Below, piece by piece: positions 1 through 7,359 of a stretch of 23,359 bases of DNA (positions within the stretch are counted from its first letter, which is position 1; each line of letters starts with the position of its first letter). The notes under the pieces are model-generated. The model had not been told where the DNA came from. It made no database searches and was given only the letters and a program-made list of their open reading frames with translations. The DNA comes from Planctomycetota bacterium (GTDB taxonomy: Bacteria > Planctomycetota > UBA1135 > UBA2386), in contig JAEUHU010000050.1 of NCBI GenBank assembly GCA_016793305.1, forward strand, positions 1 to 23,359. Direction: 5' to 3'. A program made the position numbers and the translations under genes.

Positions 1-1721
1 TGTCGATCGACGGCGTCAACACGTCGCCCGTCGCCCTCTGGAACGGCACCAGCTGGTCCGCGCTCGGCACCGGCATCGCCACGCTCTACGGCGCCGCGGT
101 CGACGGCATGGTCGTGCACCCGGACGGCTCGCTCTACATCAGCGGCGCCTTCGTCATGGTTGGTGGCATCCAGGCGATCGGCATCGCGCGCTGGAACGGC
201 GTCAGCTGGTCGTCGCTCGGCACCGGCATCGACCAGCGCGGGCTCGCGTTGACGCTGGCGCCGGACGGGAACGGCCTGGTGCTGGGCGGCAACTTCCTGC
301 AGGCCGGTGGCCAGCGCGTCGAGCGGGTCGCTGCGTGGAACGGCACGAGTTGGTCGCGACTCGGCGCCGAGGTGCACGATCGGGTGGTCGACTTCACCCG
401 CACCGCGAGCGGTGACCTGATCGCGTTCGGCTCGTTCGTGGAGCCGGGCAAGCCCACGTTCGCGGCGATCGCGCGATGGGACGGGTCGTCATGGTCGTTC
501 GCCGGCGGCGGCTGCAACGGCCGCATCGAGAGCGGCGTGCGCATGCCGAACGGGGACTACGTGGTGAGCGGCCACTTCACGACGGCCGGCGGCGTGCCCG
601 CGAGCCGCATCGCGCGCTGGAACGGCAGCTCGTGGGCGCCGCTCGGCTCCGGCCTGAACGGCCCGGCCCGGGACCTGCTGGTGCTGGCCAACGGCGACCT
701 GCTCGTCGGCGGCGCCTTCTCGACCGCCGGCGGCGTGCCCGCGAGCTGCCTCGCGCGTTGGGACGGCTCGTCGTGGTCGAGCCTCGGCAACGGCACGTGG
801 AGCCAGGTCGAAGCACTCGCGGAGCTGCCGAACGGCCACCTCGTCGCCGGCGGCTACCTGCCGCAGAACGTGCAGATCTGGAACGGGACCAGCTGGGCGC
901 CGCTCGGGGGTGCCGGCGTCGGCGATACCGTGACCGACATGGTGCTGCTGCCCAACGGCGATCTCGTGGTCGTCGGCTTCTTCTTCTGGGCCAACGGCCC
1001 TGCGAGTCGTGTCGCACGCTGGAACGGCAGCGCGTGGTCGCCGCTCGGCAGCGGGCTCGGCCCCGATGCCCCGGTGTCGCTGAGCATGGCCCCGAACGGC
1101 GACCTGCTGGCGGGCTGCGCCGGCTCGCCGAGCAGTCGCGTCGCCCGCTGGAACGGAGTGGCGTGGTCCAGCCTGGCGATCGGCATGGACGGCCCCGCGC
1201 GCGCGTTCGGCCAGTTCGCCGACGGCAGCGTCGCCATCGGTGGAGACTTCCGCTACGTCGGCAGCCTGGTGTCGCCCTACGTCGCACGGCTCGCGACGAC
1301 CTGTCCCGCGACCGCCGGTGACGCCGGCCAAGGCTGCCCGAGCAGCGGCGGCGCCAACCTGCTGGCAGCGGCGACGCTGCCCTGGCTCGGCAGCACGTTC
1401 CGGGCGGTGGGCACGGGCCTGCCCGCGTCGGCACACGTCTACGTCGTGATCGGGCTGACGCCGCCGGCCGGGGGCCTCGACCTGAGCAACGTCTTCCTCG
1501 CGGCCCCCGTCGGCTGCGTGCTGCACGCGAACCCCGACGTGATCCTCGGTCTCGGTGCGGTGGCGGGCACGGCCGAGTTCGGCTTGCCCCTGCCGAACAC
1601 GGCATCGCTCGCCGGGGTCACGTTCCAGGAGCAGTTCGTGGTCGCCGAGACGGGGTTCGGTGGCTACGTGACCGAGATCACCGTGACCAACGCACTCGAT
1701 CTCGTGGCTGGGTTCTTCTGA
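1..1721 (+). CDS. Secreted WNG-repeat (propeller-like) protein, 5' truncated
   Basis: The frame is open from the left edge (first full codon at base 3), so the N-terminus, probably with a signal peptide, lies outside the window. Nine W-N/D-G-x-S/A-W motifs (for example ARWNGSSWAPLG) recur about every 47-48 residues, with two shorter spacings. Between them sits a NGDLLVGGAFSTAGG-type strand pattern, as in delta-60-like or other beta-propeller repeats. The last ~130 residues differ: after a CPATAGDAGQGC segment comes a Gly/Ala/Pro-rich, beta-type domain ending in GFF. I read this as a large extracytoplasmic propeller protein with a C-terminal surface or sorting domain. The repeat architecture is seen directly; the secretion and the planctomycete-type family are inferred. 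No catalytic residues are recognisable and the substrate or partner is unknown. Confidence 0.85.
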   Translation, partial: SIDGVNTSPVALWNGTSWSALGTGIATLYGAAVDGMVVHPDGSLYISGAFVMVGGIQAIGIARWNGVSWSSLGTGIDQRGLALTLAPDGNGLVLGGNFLQAGGQRVERVAAWNGTSWSRLGAEVHDRVVDFTRTASGDLIAFGSFVEPGKPTFAAIARWDGSSWSFAGGGCNGRIESGVRMPNGDYVVSGHFTTAGGVPASRIARWNGSSWAPLGSGLNGPARDLLVLANGDLLVGGAFSTAGGVPASCLARWDGSSWSSLGNGTWSQVEALAELPNGHLVAGGYLPQNVQIWNGTSWAPLGGAGVGDTVTDMVLLPNGDLVVVGFFFWANGPASRVARWNGSAWSPLGSGLGPDAPVSLSMAPNGDLLAGCAGSPSSRVARWNGVAWSSLAIGMDGPARAFGQFADGSVAIGGDFRYVGSLVSPYVARLATTCPATAGDAGQGCPSSGGANLLAAATLPWLGSTFRAVGTGLPASAHVYVVIGLTPPAGGLDLSNVFLAAPVGCVLHANPDVILGLGAVAGTAEFGLPLPNTASLAGVTFQEQFVVAETGFGGYVTEITVTNALDLVAGFF

Positions 1722-1736
1722 CCGGCACTGCGGTCC

Positions 1737-2303
1737 ATGGGCATCCTCGTCTTCGGACTGCTCGTGGTCACCACGGCCCTGTGGTGGATGCTGTTCGACC
1801 TCTGGCCGCAGCTGCCGGCGAACCTCTCGCTCTGGCCGTTCGAAGGCGATCCGGCCCGCTGCATGGTCGCGCGCTCGGTGGCCTGGTGGTTCGGTCCGCC
1901 GGCCGCCGTCACGGCGCTCGCGCTGTCGTTGGGCCTGCTCGCGCCACGTCGCCTCGCGGCGCGAGCCGCCCGCGGTGACTGGCTGCCGGTGCCGCGCGCG
2001 AACGCCGTGGGGCGATTGCCGTCGGACTCGCAGGCGCGCATCGTCAAGCCGATCCGCCTCGGCCTTGCGTTCGCGGCGTTCTGCCTGCTGACGATGGTCG
2101 GCCACTGGTGGAACACGATCGCCGAGGCCGCCATGGACAGCGCGCCGACCCGACGAGGCGAACGCTTCGCCTGGCCCTTGGTCGGAGCGCTGGCCAGCGC
2201 TGTCGGTGCGAGCTGGACGATCGCCAGGGTGCGCGCCGACAAGGAACTGACGGCGTTCGTCCAGGCCGGCGGAACGCTGCCCGGCGAGCCCGACAGGGCC
2301 TGA
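1737..2303 (+). CDS. Hypothetical multi-pass membrane protein
   Basis: This 188-residue protein is not recognised as a family member. It starts with a hydrophobic helix (about residues 2-20, rich in Leu/Val/Trp). Further hydrophobic segments lie near residues 48-70, 105-122 and 146-163, giving three or four membrane passes. A basic stretch (RRLAARAARGDW) follows the second segment and should be cytoplasmic by the positive-inside rule. It begins 15 bases after the repeat protein's stop, so the two may share a transcript. No clear Shine-Dalgarno sequence precedes the ATG. Codon use matches the neighbours. The opposite-strand frames over it are arginine-rich shadows. A role in export or anchoring of the preceding protein is possible but has no direct support. 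Confidence 0.7.
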   Translation: MGILVFGLLVVTTALWWMLFDLWPQLPANLSLWPFEGDPARCMVARSVAWWFGPPAAVTALALSLGLLAPRRLAARAARGDWLPVPRANAVGRLPSDSQARIVKPIRLGLAFAAFCLLTMVGHWWNTIAEAAMDSAPTRRGERFAWPLVGALASAVGASWTIARVRADKELTAFVQAGGTLPGEPDRA

Positions 2304-2315
2304 CTTCCCGGCTCG

Positions 2316-2331
2316 CGCGCCGACTGGCGCG
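2316..2331. terminator. Short GC hairpin between convergent genes
   Basis: The sequence CGCGCC-GACT-GGCGCG forms a perfect 6-bp stem with a 4-base loop in the 31-base gap between two converging genes. There is no T-tract on either side, so if it terminates transcription it is not a classical intrinsic terminator. Position is the main support. Confidence 0.4.
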
Positions 2332-2334
2332 ATC

Positions 2335-3579
2335 TCAGCCGCCCGCCGACTTCAGTTCGGCGAACACGTTGGTCGTCTCGAGCGGCAGCCGGAGCGCGTC
2401 GGCGACGCTGGTCATGTAGTTGCCCCACGCGATCAACCAGATCCAGTCGATCGCGCGCACCGGCCCGAACGCGTCAACGAGCGCCGTTCGCTCGGCCGCG
2501 GCCAGCGCCCACGGCTCGCGCGTCAGCCGGCAGGCGACCGTGAACAGCGTGCGCTGCTCGGGCGGAAAGCTCTGCCAGTCGCCAGCGCAGAGCCGCTGCA
2601 CGAGTTCGTCGATCTCCGGTTCTTCCATCCCCGCGACCGCGAGGAGCATCTCGGCGTGACCCATTCAATAGAAGCAGTCGTTGCTGCGGGTCACGACCCA
2701 GAACACCGAGTTCTCCTGGATCGGGTCGACCTTCGCCTCGCGATAGAACGTGTGCAACGCGGTGATCCAGCCGCGCGTCAGCTCGGGCTGATAGGCATAG
2801 CCGAACCTGCTCCAGACGATGCGGCCCGCCTGGCGGCGCTCCCGTTCGCTCGCACGCACCAGCTGCTCGTCGGCGGGCAGCGGCAGGCGCGGCGTCGCGC
2901 GCTGCTGGCGCTCCATGCGGCTGCGCATGTCGACGGCGGCGCCGGCGGTCCAGTGCGCGGGTGCCAGCGAAGTCGTCGTCGGGTTCGCGGCGGCCGGACG
3001 CTCGGGTGCGGGGACGTCGGGCGGCGCGGCGTCGGCGGCCAGCGGCAGCCGCGGCGAGGCCGCGCCGTCGCCGAGACCCAGACCGAGCAGCAGTCGCGAC
3101 TGGAAGTTCGCGTAGGCGACGGTGTGTACGAGGGCCACGACGCCTGCGGCGCCGAATCGCTGCTCGGCGCGCGCGTGGACGTCGTCCGGGATCGCCTGCG
3201 GTGCTGCCGCCATCGCCGCAGCGAACGCCCCGGCGATCGCTTCGGCCTCGGGCGCACGTTCGCTCGCCGGCACCGCCGCGAGGTCGCGCTCGGCGGTGCG
3301 CACCAGCGAGGCGCAGCCGAGGTGCCGCGCCACGCGTTCGCGCACCACCGCCGACACCGCGGCCCCGAGCGGATGCGCGGCGCGATGGAGGTAGTCGAGG
3401 GCCAGCAGTCGGACCGTCGTCGCCGGCAGCGGGCCGCTCAGGGACTCGGCCCAGCCCGGGAGAACGACCCCGGCCGGCAACCCGAGCCGCGCCGCCGGGG
3501 TCTGGGGCTCGCCGCCCGAAACCGCACAGCCGGCCAGCAGCGGCAGCGCACACACCAGCCCTCGGACGGCCACGAGCAT
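2335..3579 (-). CDS. AhpD/CMD-like two-domain selenoprotein (lipoprotein), Sec encoded by TGA at 2665-2667
   Basis: Two abutting minus-strand frames are in the same register, separated by one TGA. Read through, they give 414 residues with Sec305. Residues 1-18 form a lipoprotein signal (lipobox LAGC, Cys18), which fixes the ATG at 3577-3579. Residues ~30-170 look like a first AhpD/carboxymuconolactone-decarboxylase helical domain whose active site is degraded (Cys89 then Leu92 and Thr95). After a Pro/Ala-rich linker, residues ~215-414 form a second domain with NDCFY-U-MGHAE: Cys302, Sec305, His308. This matches the CxxC..H redox site of AhpD-like proteins with the second Cys replaced by Sec. 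A SECIS-like hairpin follows the TGA. The family reduces peroxides or handles organic hydroperoxides through the CxxC pair; the substrate here is unknown. It is divergent from a vanadium haloperoxidase, 73 bases start to start. Alternatives are a point nonsense mutation or a sequencing error, but TGA landing exactly at the redox position argues for Sec. Confidence 0.85.
2628..2645 (-). promoter_or_regulatory. Candidate bacterial SECIS element
   Basis: On the minus-strand transcript, bases 20-37 after the UGA form a 7-bp stem: U-A at the base, then CCUCGC paired with GCGGGG, one pair being U-G. The 4-base loop is GGUC at bases 27-30. E. coli fdhF SECIS also presents GGUC in its apical loop, and bacterial SECIS loops usually sit about 16-37 bases after the UGA. 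The pairing and loop are seen in the sequence; SelB binding is inferred. Confidence 0.7.
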
Positions 3580-3652
3580 CGTGGGCACGCTAGTCGCGCC
3601 TCCGCCGAACGTCACCTGGAGATCCGCGCGGTGCTGCGGTGCAATGTTCCCG
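3580..3652. promoter_or_regulatory. Divergent promoter region of the selenoprotein and haloperoxidase genes
   Basis: These ~70 bases separate two divergent lipoprotein starts and must carry both promoters unless they lie inside the coding sequences. I see no convincing -35/-10 or -24/-12 boxes and no strong palindrome. An ATG at 3581 could extend the rightward gene, but that would add a non-hydrophobic extension ahead of its lipoprotein signal. Confidence 0.35.
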
Positions 3653-5167
3653 ATGCGACTCTCCTCGCCTTCGCTGTCCTTGCTCCTCGCCATCGGTGGC
3701 CTCGCCGCCTGCGCCGGCACCGGCCGAAGCCCCGCCGAGCGCGCGCCCGAGTACGCTCGCACCGGCCAGGAACTGCTGCCCTACGCCGAGCAGAACTTCG
3801 CCTACCGCTGGCTCGACGTGATGCAGGAAGCCGCGGCGCGCGACGTCGACACGTTCGGGGCCAGGCCGACCGTGCTGTCGCGGCAGATGATGCTGTGGGC
3901 CGTGGCGATGTTCGACGCGTGGGCCTGCTACGACGAGAAGGCGGTCGGCACGCGGCTCGGTGGCTCACTGCGGCGGCCGGCGAACGAGCGCACGCTGGCG
4001 AACAAGAACACCGCGATCAGCCACGCGAGCTACCGCGCGCTGTGCGGCGCGTTCCCGGCGCAACGCGAGTTCGTGCGCGGCGAGATGCAGCGGCTCGGCT
4101 TCGATCCGGACGATGCGTCGACCGACCCGACCACGCCGGTCGGCATCGGCAACCTCACCGCCGCGGCGGTGCTCGCCTACCGGGACCAGGACGGCAGCAA
4201 CCACGACGGCAAGGAGCCGGGCGGCGACGGCACGCCCTACGGCGACTACACCGGCTACCAGCCGGTCAACAGCAAGGACGAGATCCGCGACCCCGACCGC
4301 TGGCAGCCGATCGAATTCACGCGCCCCGACGGCAGCAAGTTCACGCCAGGCTTCCTGACGCCACACTGGTTCAAGATGAAGCCGTTCGCGCTCGAGTCGG
4401 CCGCCCAGTTCCGCGCCGAGCCGCCTCCGACCACGACGAGCAACGACGCGCTGCTGCGCGAGCAGACCGACATCGTGCTGCGCATGAACCGCACGCTGAC
4501 CCCGGAGGAGAAGGCGGTCGTCGAGTTCATGCGCGACGGCCCGCGCTCGACCGGCCAGAGCGGCCACTGGCTGCGCTTCGCGCAGGACGTGTCGCGCCGC
4601 GACTGGAACGACCTCGACACCGACGTGAAGCTCTACTTCGCGGTCGCGGTCGCGGCGTTCGACGCGTTCCTGTCGTGCTGGGAGACGAAGCGCTTCTACG
4701 ACACCTCGCGGCCGTGGACGCTGGTGCGGCACTACCACAAGGGCAAGACGGTGCAGGGCTGGGCCGGCCCGAAGGGCGGCGTCGTCGACCTGCCGGCCGA
4801 GCAGTGGCACCCGTACTCGCCGTACGTGTTCATCACGCCGCCGTTCCCGGGCTACACCAGCGGCCACGCGACGGTCAGCGGCGCCTGCGCGAAGGTGCTC
4901 GAGCTGTTCACCGGCAGCGACGTCTACGGCGCGAAGGAGGTGCGGCGCTGCTGCATCCTGACCGAGGAAGTGCCCGGCGACACCGCGACGCTCGACCTGC
5001 CGACGTTCTCGGCGACGGCGGAGATGGCCGCGCGTTCGCGCGCGATGGGCGGCTACCACATCCCGATCGACAACGACGTCGGGCTGCGCATCGGTCGCGA
5101 GCTCGCGGTGTGGAGCTGGCCGAAGTACCAGCAGTACTTCGACGGCACCGCGACCGTGCGGCCGTGA
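3653..5167 (+). CDS. Vanadium-dependent haloperoxidase, lipoprotein
   Basis: The 504-residue protein starts with a lipoprotein signal (MRLSSPSLSL... LAAC, Cys20); an ATG three codons upstream (3644) is equally possible. The C-terminal half carries the full vanadate site of the vanadium haloperoxidase/PAP2-related fold. It has Lys346 and Arg353 (ETKRFYDTSRPW, 7 apart), Ser403-Gly404-His405 (PGYTSGHAT), and Arg463 and His469 (RAMGGYH, 6 apart). The 7- and 6-residue spacings equal those of Curvularia inaequalis chloroperoxidase (K353/R360, R490/H496). His405 matches the acid-base His404. Such enzymes oxidise halides with H2O2 to hypohalous species; some relatives are acid phosphatases. Export is predicted by the signal. 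Halide choice cannot be read from sequence. It may be co-transcribed with the small downstream gene, 60 bases away. Confidence 0.9.
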   Translation: MRLSSPSLSLLLAIGGLAACAGTGRSPAERAPEYARTGQELLPYAEQNFAYRWLDVMQEAAARDVDTFGARPTVLSRQMMLWAVAMFDAWACYDEKAVGTRLGGSLRRPANERTLANKNTAISHASYRALCGAFPAQREFVRGEMQRLGFDPDDASTDPTTPVGIGNLTAAAVLAYRDQDGSNHDGKEPGGDGTPYGDYTGYQPVNSKDEIRDPDRWQPIEFTRPDGSKFTPGFLTPHWFKMKPFALESAAQFRAEPPPTTTSNDALLREQTDIVLRMNRTLTPEEKAVVEFMRDGPRSTGQSGHWLRFAQDVSRRDWNDLDTDVKLYFAVAVAAFDAFLSCWETKRFYDTSRPWTLVRHYHKGKTVQGWAGPKGGVVDLPAEQWHPYSPYVFITPPFPGYTSGHATVSGACAKVLELFTGSDVYGAKEVRRCCILTEEVPGDTATLDLPTFSATAEMAARSRAMGGYHIPIDNDVGLRIGRELAVWSWPKYQQYFDGTATVRP

Positions 5168-5227
5168 ATCCGCAGGCGCGTCTCCATCGGGCCGAACAGG
5201 AGCCGGCGCTTGCGGCATGATGGGCGC

Positions 5228-5536
5228 ATGGACCCGCAAGGCAAGGAGCCGGCGAACCTCGTGGAGAGGAACGCCGACGGCTCGTTCACCAAGGAGACCC
5301 TGACGCGCGCGATGAAGGCGCTGAAGAAGCGCATGAAGCTGACGCGGCTCGACGACGAGTCGCGGCTCGGCCACGACGCGATGACGCGCGGCGGCCACTC
5401 GGGCATCGTGGCCGTGCGGCCGCCAGCCCAGTACCCGCCCGAGGTCTGGCAGGCCCTCGAACAGAAGGGCCGGGTGCGGATCGACCGCCACGGCCTGGTC
5501 GAGACGATCGAGCAACCCTGCAATCCGCGCGACTGA
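5228..5536 (+). CDS. Small hypothetical protein
   Basis: This is a 102-residue, charged, soluble protein. I start it at the ATG at 5228 (MDPQGKEPANL); a TTG 18 bases upstream is in frame but less likely. A basic helix (TLTRAMKALKKRMKL, residues ~24-38) is followed by a Gly/His-containing segment (GGHSGIVAVRPP) and a mixed C-terminal part. I do not recognise the family. It lies 60 bases after the haloperoxidase gene on the same strand, so a shared transcript is plausible. Its stop is only three bases from the converging stop of the sigma-54 regulator. There is no signal peptide, membrane segment or cysteine pair, so it probably stays in the cytoplasm. Confidence 0.65.
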   Translation: MDPQGKEPANLVERNADGSFTKETLTRAMKALKKRMKLTRLDDESRLGHDAMTRGGHSGIVAVRPPAQYPPEVWQALEQKGRVRIDRHGLVETIEQPCNPRD

Positions 5537-5539
5537 CGC

Positions 5540-7147
5540 TCACCCGCCGCGGCGGCGCACGACCCCCAGCGCCTTCAGTCGCGACGCCAGCGTCGTCGGC
5601 TTCATGCCGAGCAGCTTCGCGGCACCTTCCGGCCCGAACACCTTGCCGCCGCACGCGGCCAGGGCGTTCTCGAGGTTGGCGCGCTCCTCGTCGCGCAGCC
5701 GCTCGCGCGTCTTGACCGACCCCGGCGTGGCGGCCGCGGTCTCGGCGCGATGACTGCGTTTCTCGGCCGTCGACGAAGGCGCGCCACCGAGCCCGTCGAA
5801 GCGCAGGCTCCCGCCGGCGGCGACGATCCGCGCGCGCTCCAGCGCGTTCTGCAGCTCGCGCACGTTCCCGGGCCAGGAGTAGGCCTCGAGCTGCCGCAGC
5901 GCCTGGCGATCCAACCGCAGCTTCCGGTCGGAGCCGTGCGACGAGGCTCGCAGGAAGTGCTCCGCCAGCGGCGCGATGTCGGCGATCCGCTCGCGCAGCG
6001 GCGGCACCTCGATCGGGAACACGCCGAGCCGGTAGTAGAGGTCCTGCCGGAACCGTCCGGCGTCGACCTCCTGCTGCAGGTCGCGGTTGGTGGCGGCGAC
6101 GATGCGCACGTCGACGCGCCGCGTCCGGGCGTCGCCGACGCGTTCGAACTCGCGCTCCTGGAGCACGCGCAGCAGCTTCGCCTGCATCGCCATCGGGATC
6201 TCGCCGACCTCGTCGAGGAACAGCGTGCCGCCGTCGGCGAGCTCGAAACGGCCGATCCGGTCCTTCTGCGCGCCGGTGAACGCGCCGCGGACGTGGCCGA
6301 AGAACTCGCTCTCGAACAGCGCCTCCGGCACGGCGCCACAGTTGACGCGGATCATCGGCCCGGTGCTTCGCGCGCTCTGCTCGTGGATCGCCCGCGCGAC
6401 CACTTCCTTCCCGGTGCCGCTCTCGCCGGCGATCAACACCGTCGCATCGGTGGGTGCCACGATGCGCACCTGCTGGGCGACGCGGCGCATCGCCTCGCTC
6501 TCCGCGACCATCGCCGGCGCACCCTGGCGCCGCTCCACCTCCTCGTGCAGGTAGTCGTTCTCCGCCGCGAGCCGCGCACGCAGGCGGTCGATCTCCTCGA
6601 AGGCGCGCGCGTTGGCGATGCTCACCGCAGCGTGGTCCGCGACGACGCGCAGCCAGGTCAGCTGCTCCTCGCCGAGTTCCTGCCGGTCGAACACGGCGAG
6701 CACGCCGAGCACCTCACCGCGGAACACCAGCGGCTGCGCCGCGAACGAGCGCACGCCTTCGGCCCGGAACCACTGCGGGTCGACGATCCACGGCTCGTCG
6801 CCGTTCAGGGTGCGCAACAACAGCGGCTCGCCCGACGCAGCGACCCGGCCGATCTTGCGGTGGCCGTTCGGGAAGCGGCGGAAGCCACCGTGCAGGTTGT
6901 CGGAATCGACCCCCGGCGTGGTGACGTTGCCCGCACTGGCCTCGAGATGCAGGCATCGGGAGCGGTCGGTGCAGTCGTTGGCGAAGCGACAGCTGGCGCA
7001 CAGGTCGCCCGGCCCGAACAACCAGAGACGGACCAGCACCACGTGGCGGCACTCGGCGATCCCGGTGACGAGGGTCCGCAGCACCTGGGACAGCGACAGG
7101 TTCTGCGCGACGGCCACCATCACGCGCGGCAGGGCGGGGATGTTCAC
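5540..7147 (-). CDS. Sigma-54-dependent activator, GAF-AAA-Fis, with four-Cys cluster
   Basis: This 535-residue bacterial enhancer-binding protein activates RNA polymerase-sigma54 by ATP hydrolysis. An N-terminal GAF-like sensor domain (~residues 10-185) carries C50-x2-C53-x5-C59-x5-C65 (CASC...C...CLHL). A helical linker follows (~185-208). The AAA+ domain has Walker A GESGTGKE (241-248), the sigma54-contacting GAFTGA loop (288-293) and Walker B GGTLFLDE (306-313). A Fis-type helix-turn-helix ends the protein (~505-530, [17 protein letters not shown]). There is no receiver domain, so a ligand or redox signal rather than phosphorylation is likely. The start is a GTG at 7145-7147, the only sensible start before the intergenic region. 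Its probable targets are the divergent CMD-DsrE-PPOX genes, whose upstream region carries a sigma-54 promoter and three palindromes. The cysteine cluster as an Fe-S or metal sensor is inference. Confidence 0.93.
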   Translation of the reverse strand: MNIPALPRVMVAVAQNLSLSQVLRTLVTGIAECRHVVLVRLWLFGPGDLCASCRFANDCTDRSRCLHLEASAGNVTTPGVDSDNLHGGFRRFPNGHRKIGRVAASGEPLLLRTLNGDEPWIVDPQWFRAEGVRSFAAQPLVFRGEVLGVLAVFDRQELGEEQLTWLRVVADHAAVSIANARAFEEIDRLRARLAAENDYLHEEVERRQGAPAMVAESEAMRRVAQQVRIVAPTDATVLIAGESGTGKEVVARAIHEQSARSTGPMIRVNCGAVPEALFESEFFGHVRGAFTGAQKDRIGRFELADGGTLFLDEVGEIPMAMQAKLLRVLQEREFERVGDARTRRVDVRIVAATNRDLQQEVDAGRFRQDLYYRLGVFPIEVPPLRERIADIAPLAEHFLRASSHGSDRKLRLDRQALRQLEAYSWPGNVRELQNALERARIVAAGGSLRFDGLGGAPSSTAEKRSHRAETAAATPGSVKTRERLRDEERANLENALAACGGKVFGPEGAAKLLGMKPTTLASRLKALGVVRRRGG

Positions 7148-7158
7148 CCGCTCAGGCT

Positions 7159-7210
7159 ACGAATCTTCGTGGCAGCACACTCCGAAACTTCGTAGATCAC
7201 GAGAGTTCGT
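7159..7210. promoter_or_regulatory. Three palindromic enhancer sites (candidate UAS)
   Basis: Three copies of a 12-base palindrome occur at 7159-7170 (ACGAATCTTCGT), 7182-7193 (CCGAAACTTCGT) and 7199-7210 (ACGAGAGTTCGT). The consensus is ACGAA-N2-TTCGT, with centres 23 and 17 bases apart. They lie 82-134 bases upstream of the -24 box, a normal enhancer distance. The first starts 12 bases from the regulator's GTG, so autoregulation is also possible. The repeats are seen directly; binding by the adjacent activator is inferred. Confidence 0.75.
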
Positions 7211-7291
7211 AGCCAACTTCCGGCGCGTCGATCACCCTGAACTTACTGCTATTCCAGATCTTGCGACACTCTTCGAGGCACAGGGACGGAC

Positions 7292-7307
7292 TGGCACGCA
7301 GGTTGGA
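7292..7307 (+). promoter_or_regulatory. Sigma-54 (-24/-12) promoter
   Basis: TGGCACG-CAGG-TTGGA matches the sigma-54 consensus TGGCACG-N4-TTGCW with one mismatch, G for C at the -12 position. The -24 half is perfect. Predicted transcription would start near 7318, giving a leader of about 42 bases before the CMD gene's ATG. A divergent sigma-54 activator gene and palindromic sites upstream strengthen the call. Confidence 0.75.
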
Positions 7308-7359
7308 TTCCCGAGGGCACCGCGCCATCGCGGAAACCAACCAACCAACAGGACTGACC

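Noticed and set aside
2335..2664. Separate small CMD-domain gene starting at the ATG after the TGA
   Set aside because: It would lack the active-site cysteine half and has no ribosome-binding site of its own; the frame continues through the TGA at a redox position, so one Sec gene explains both parts better.
2665..2667. Genetic code in which TGA is always an amino acid
   Set aside because: TGA ends many genes here at natural family lengths (for example at 1721, 5167, 7935, 8342, 9020), so it is a normal stop elsewhere.
3121..3394. Possible small plus-strand gene inside the selenoprotein region
   Set aside because: It has no ribosome-binding site or domain and its composition matches a shadow of the minus-strand gene.
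2656..5220. Long plus-strand open frame of about 850 codons
   Set aside because: It is arginine-rich, antisense to the selenoprotein and out of frame with the haloperoxidase, both of which have clear motifs.
5750..7195. Plus-strand open frame opposite the sigma-54 activator
   Set aside because: It has shadow composition (Arg/His/Asp-rich) with no motif, while the minus strand encodes full AAA+ signatures.
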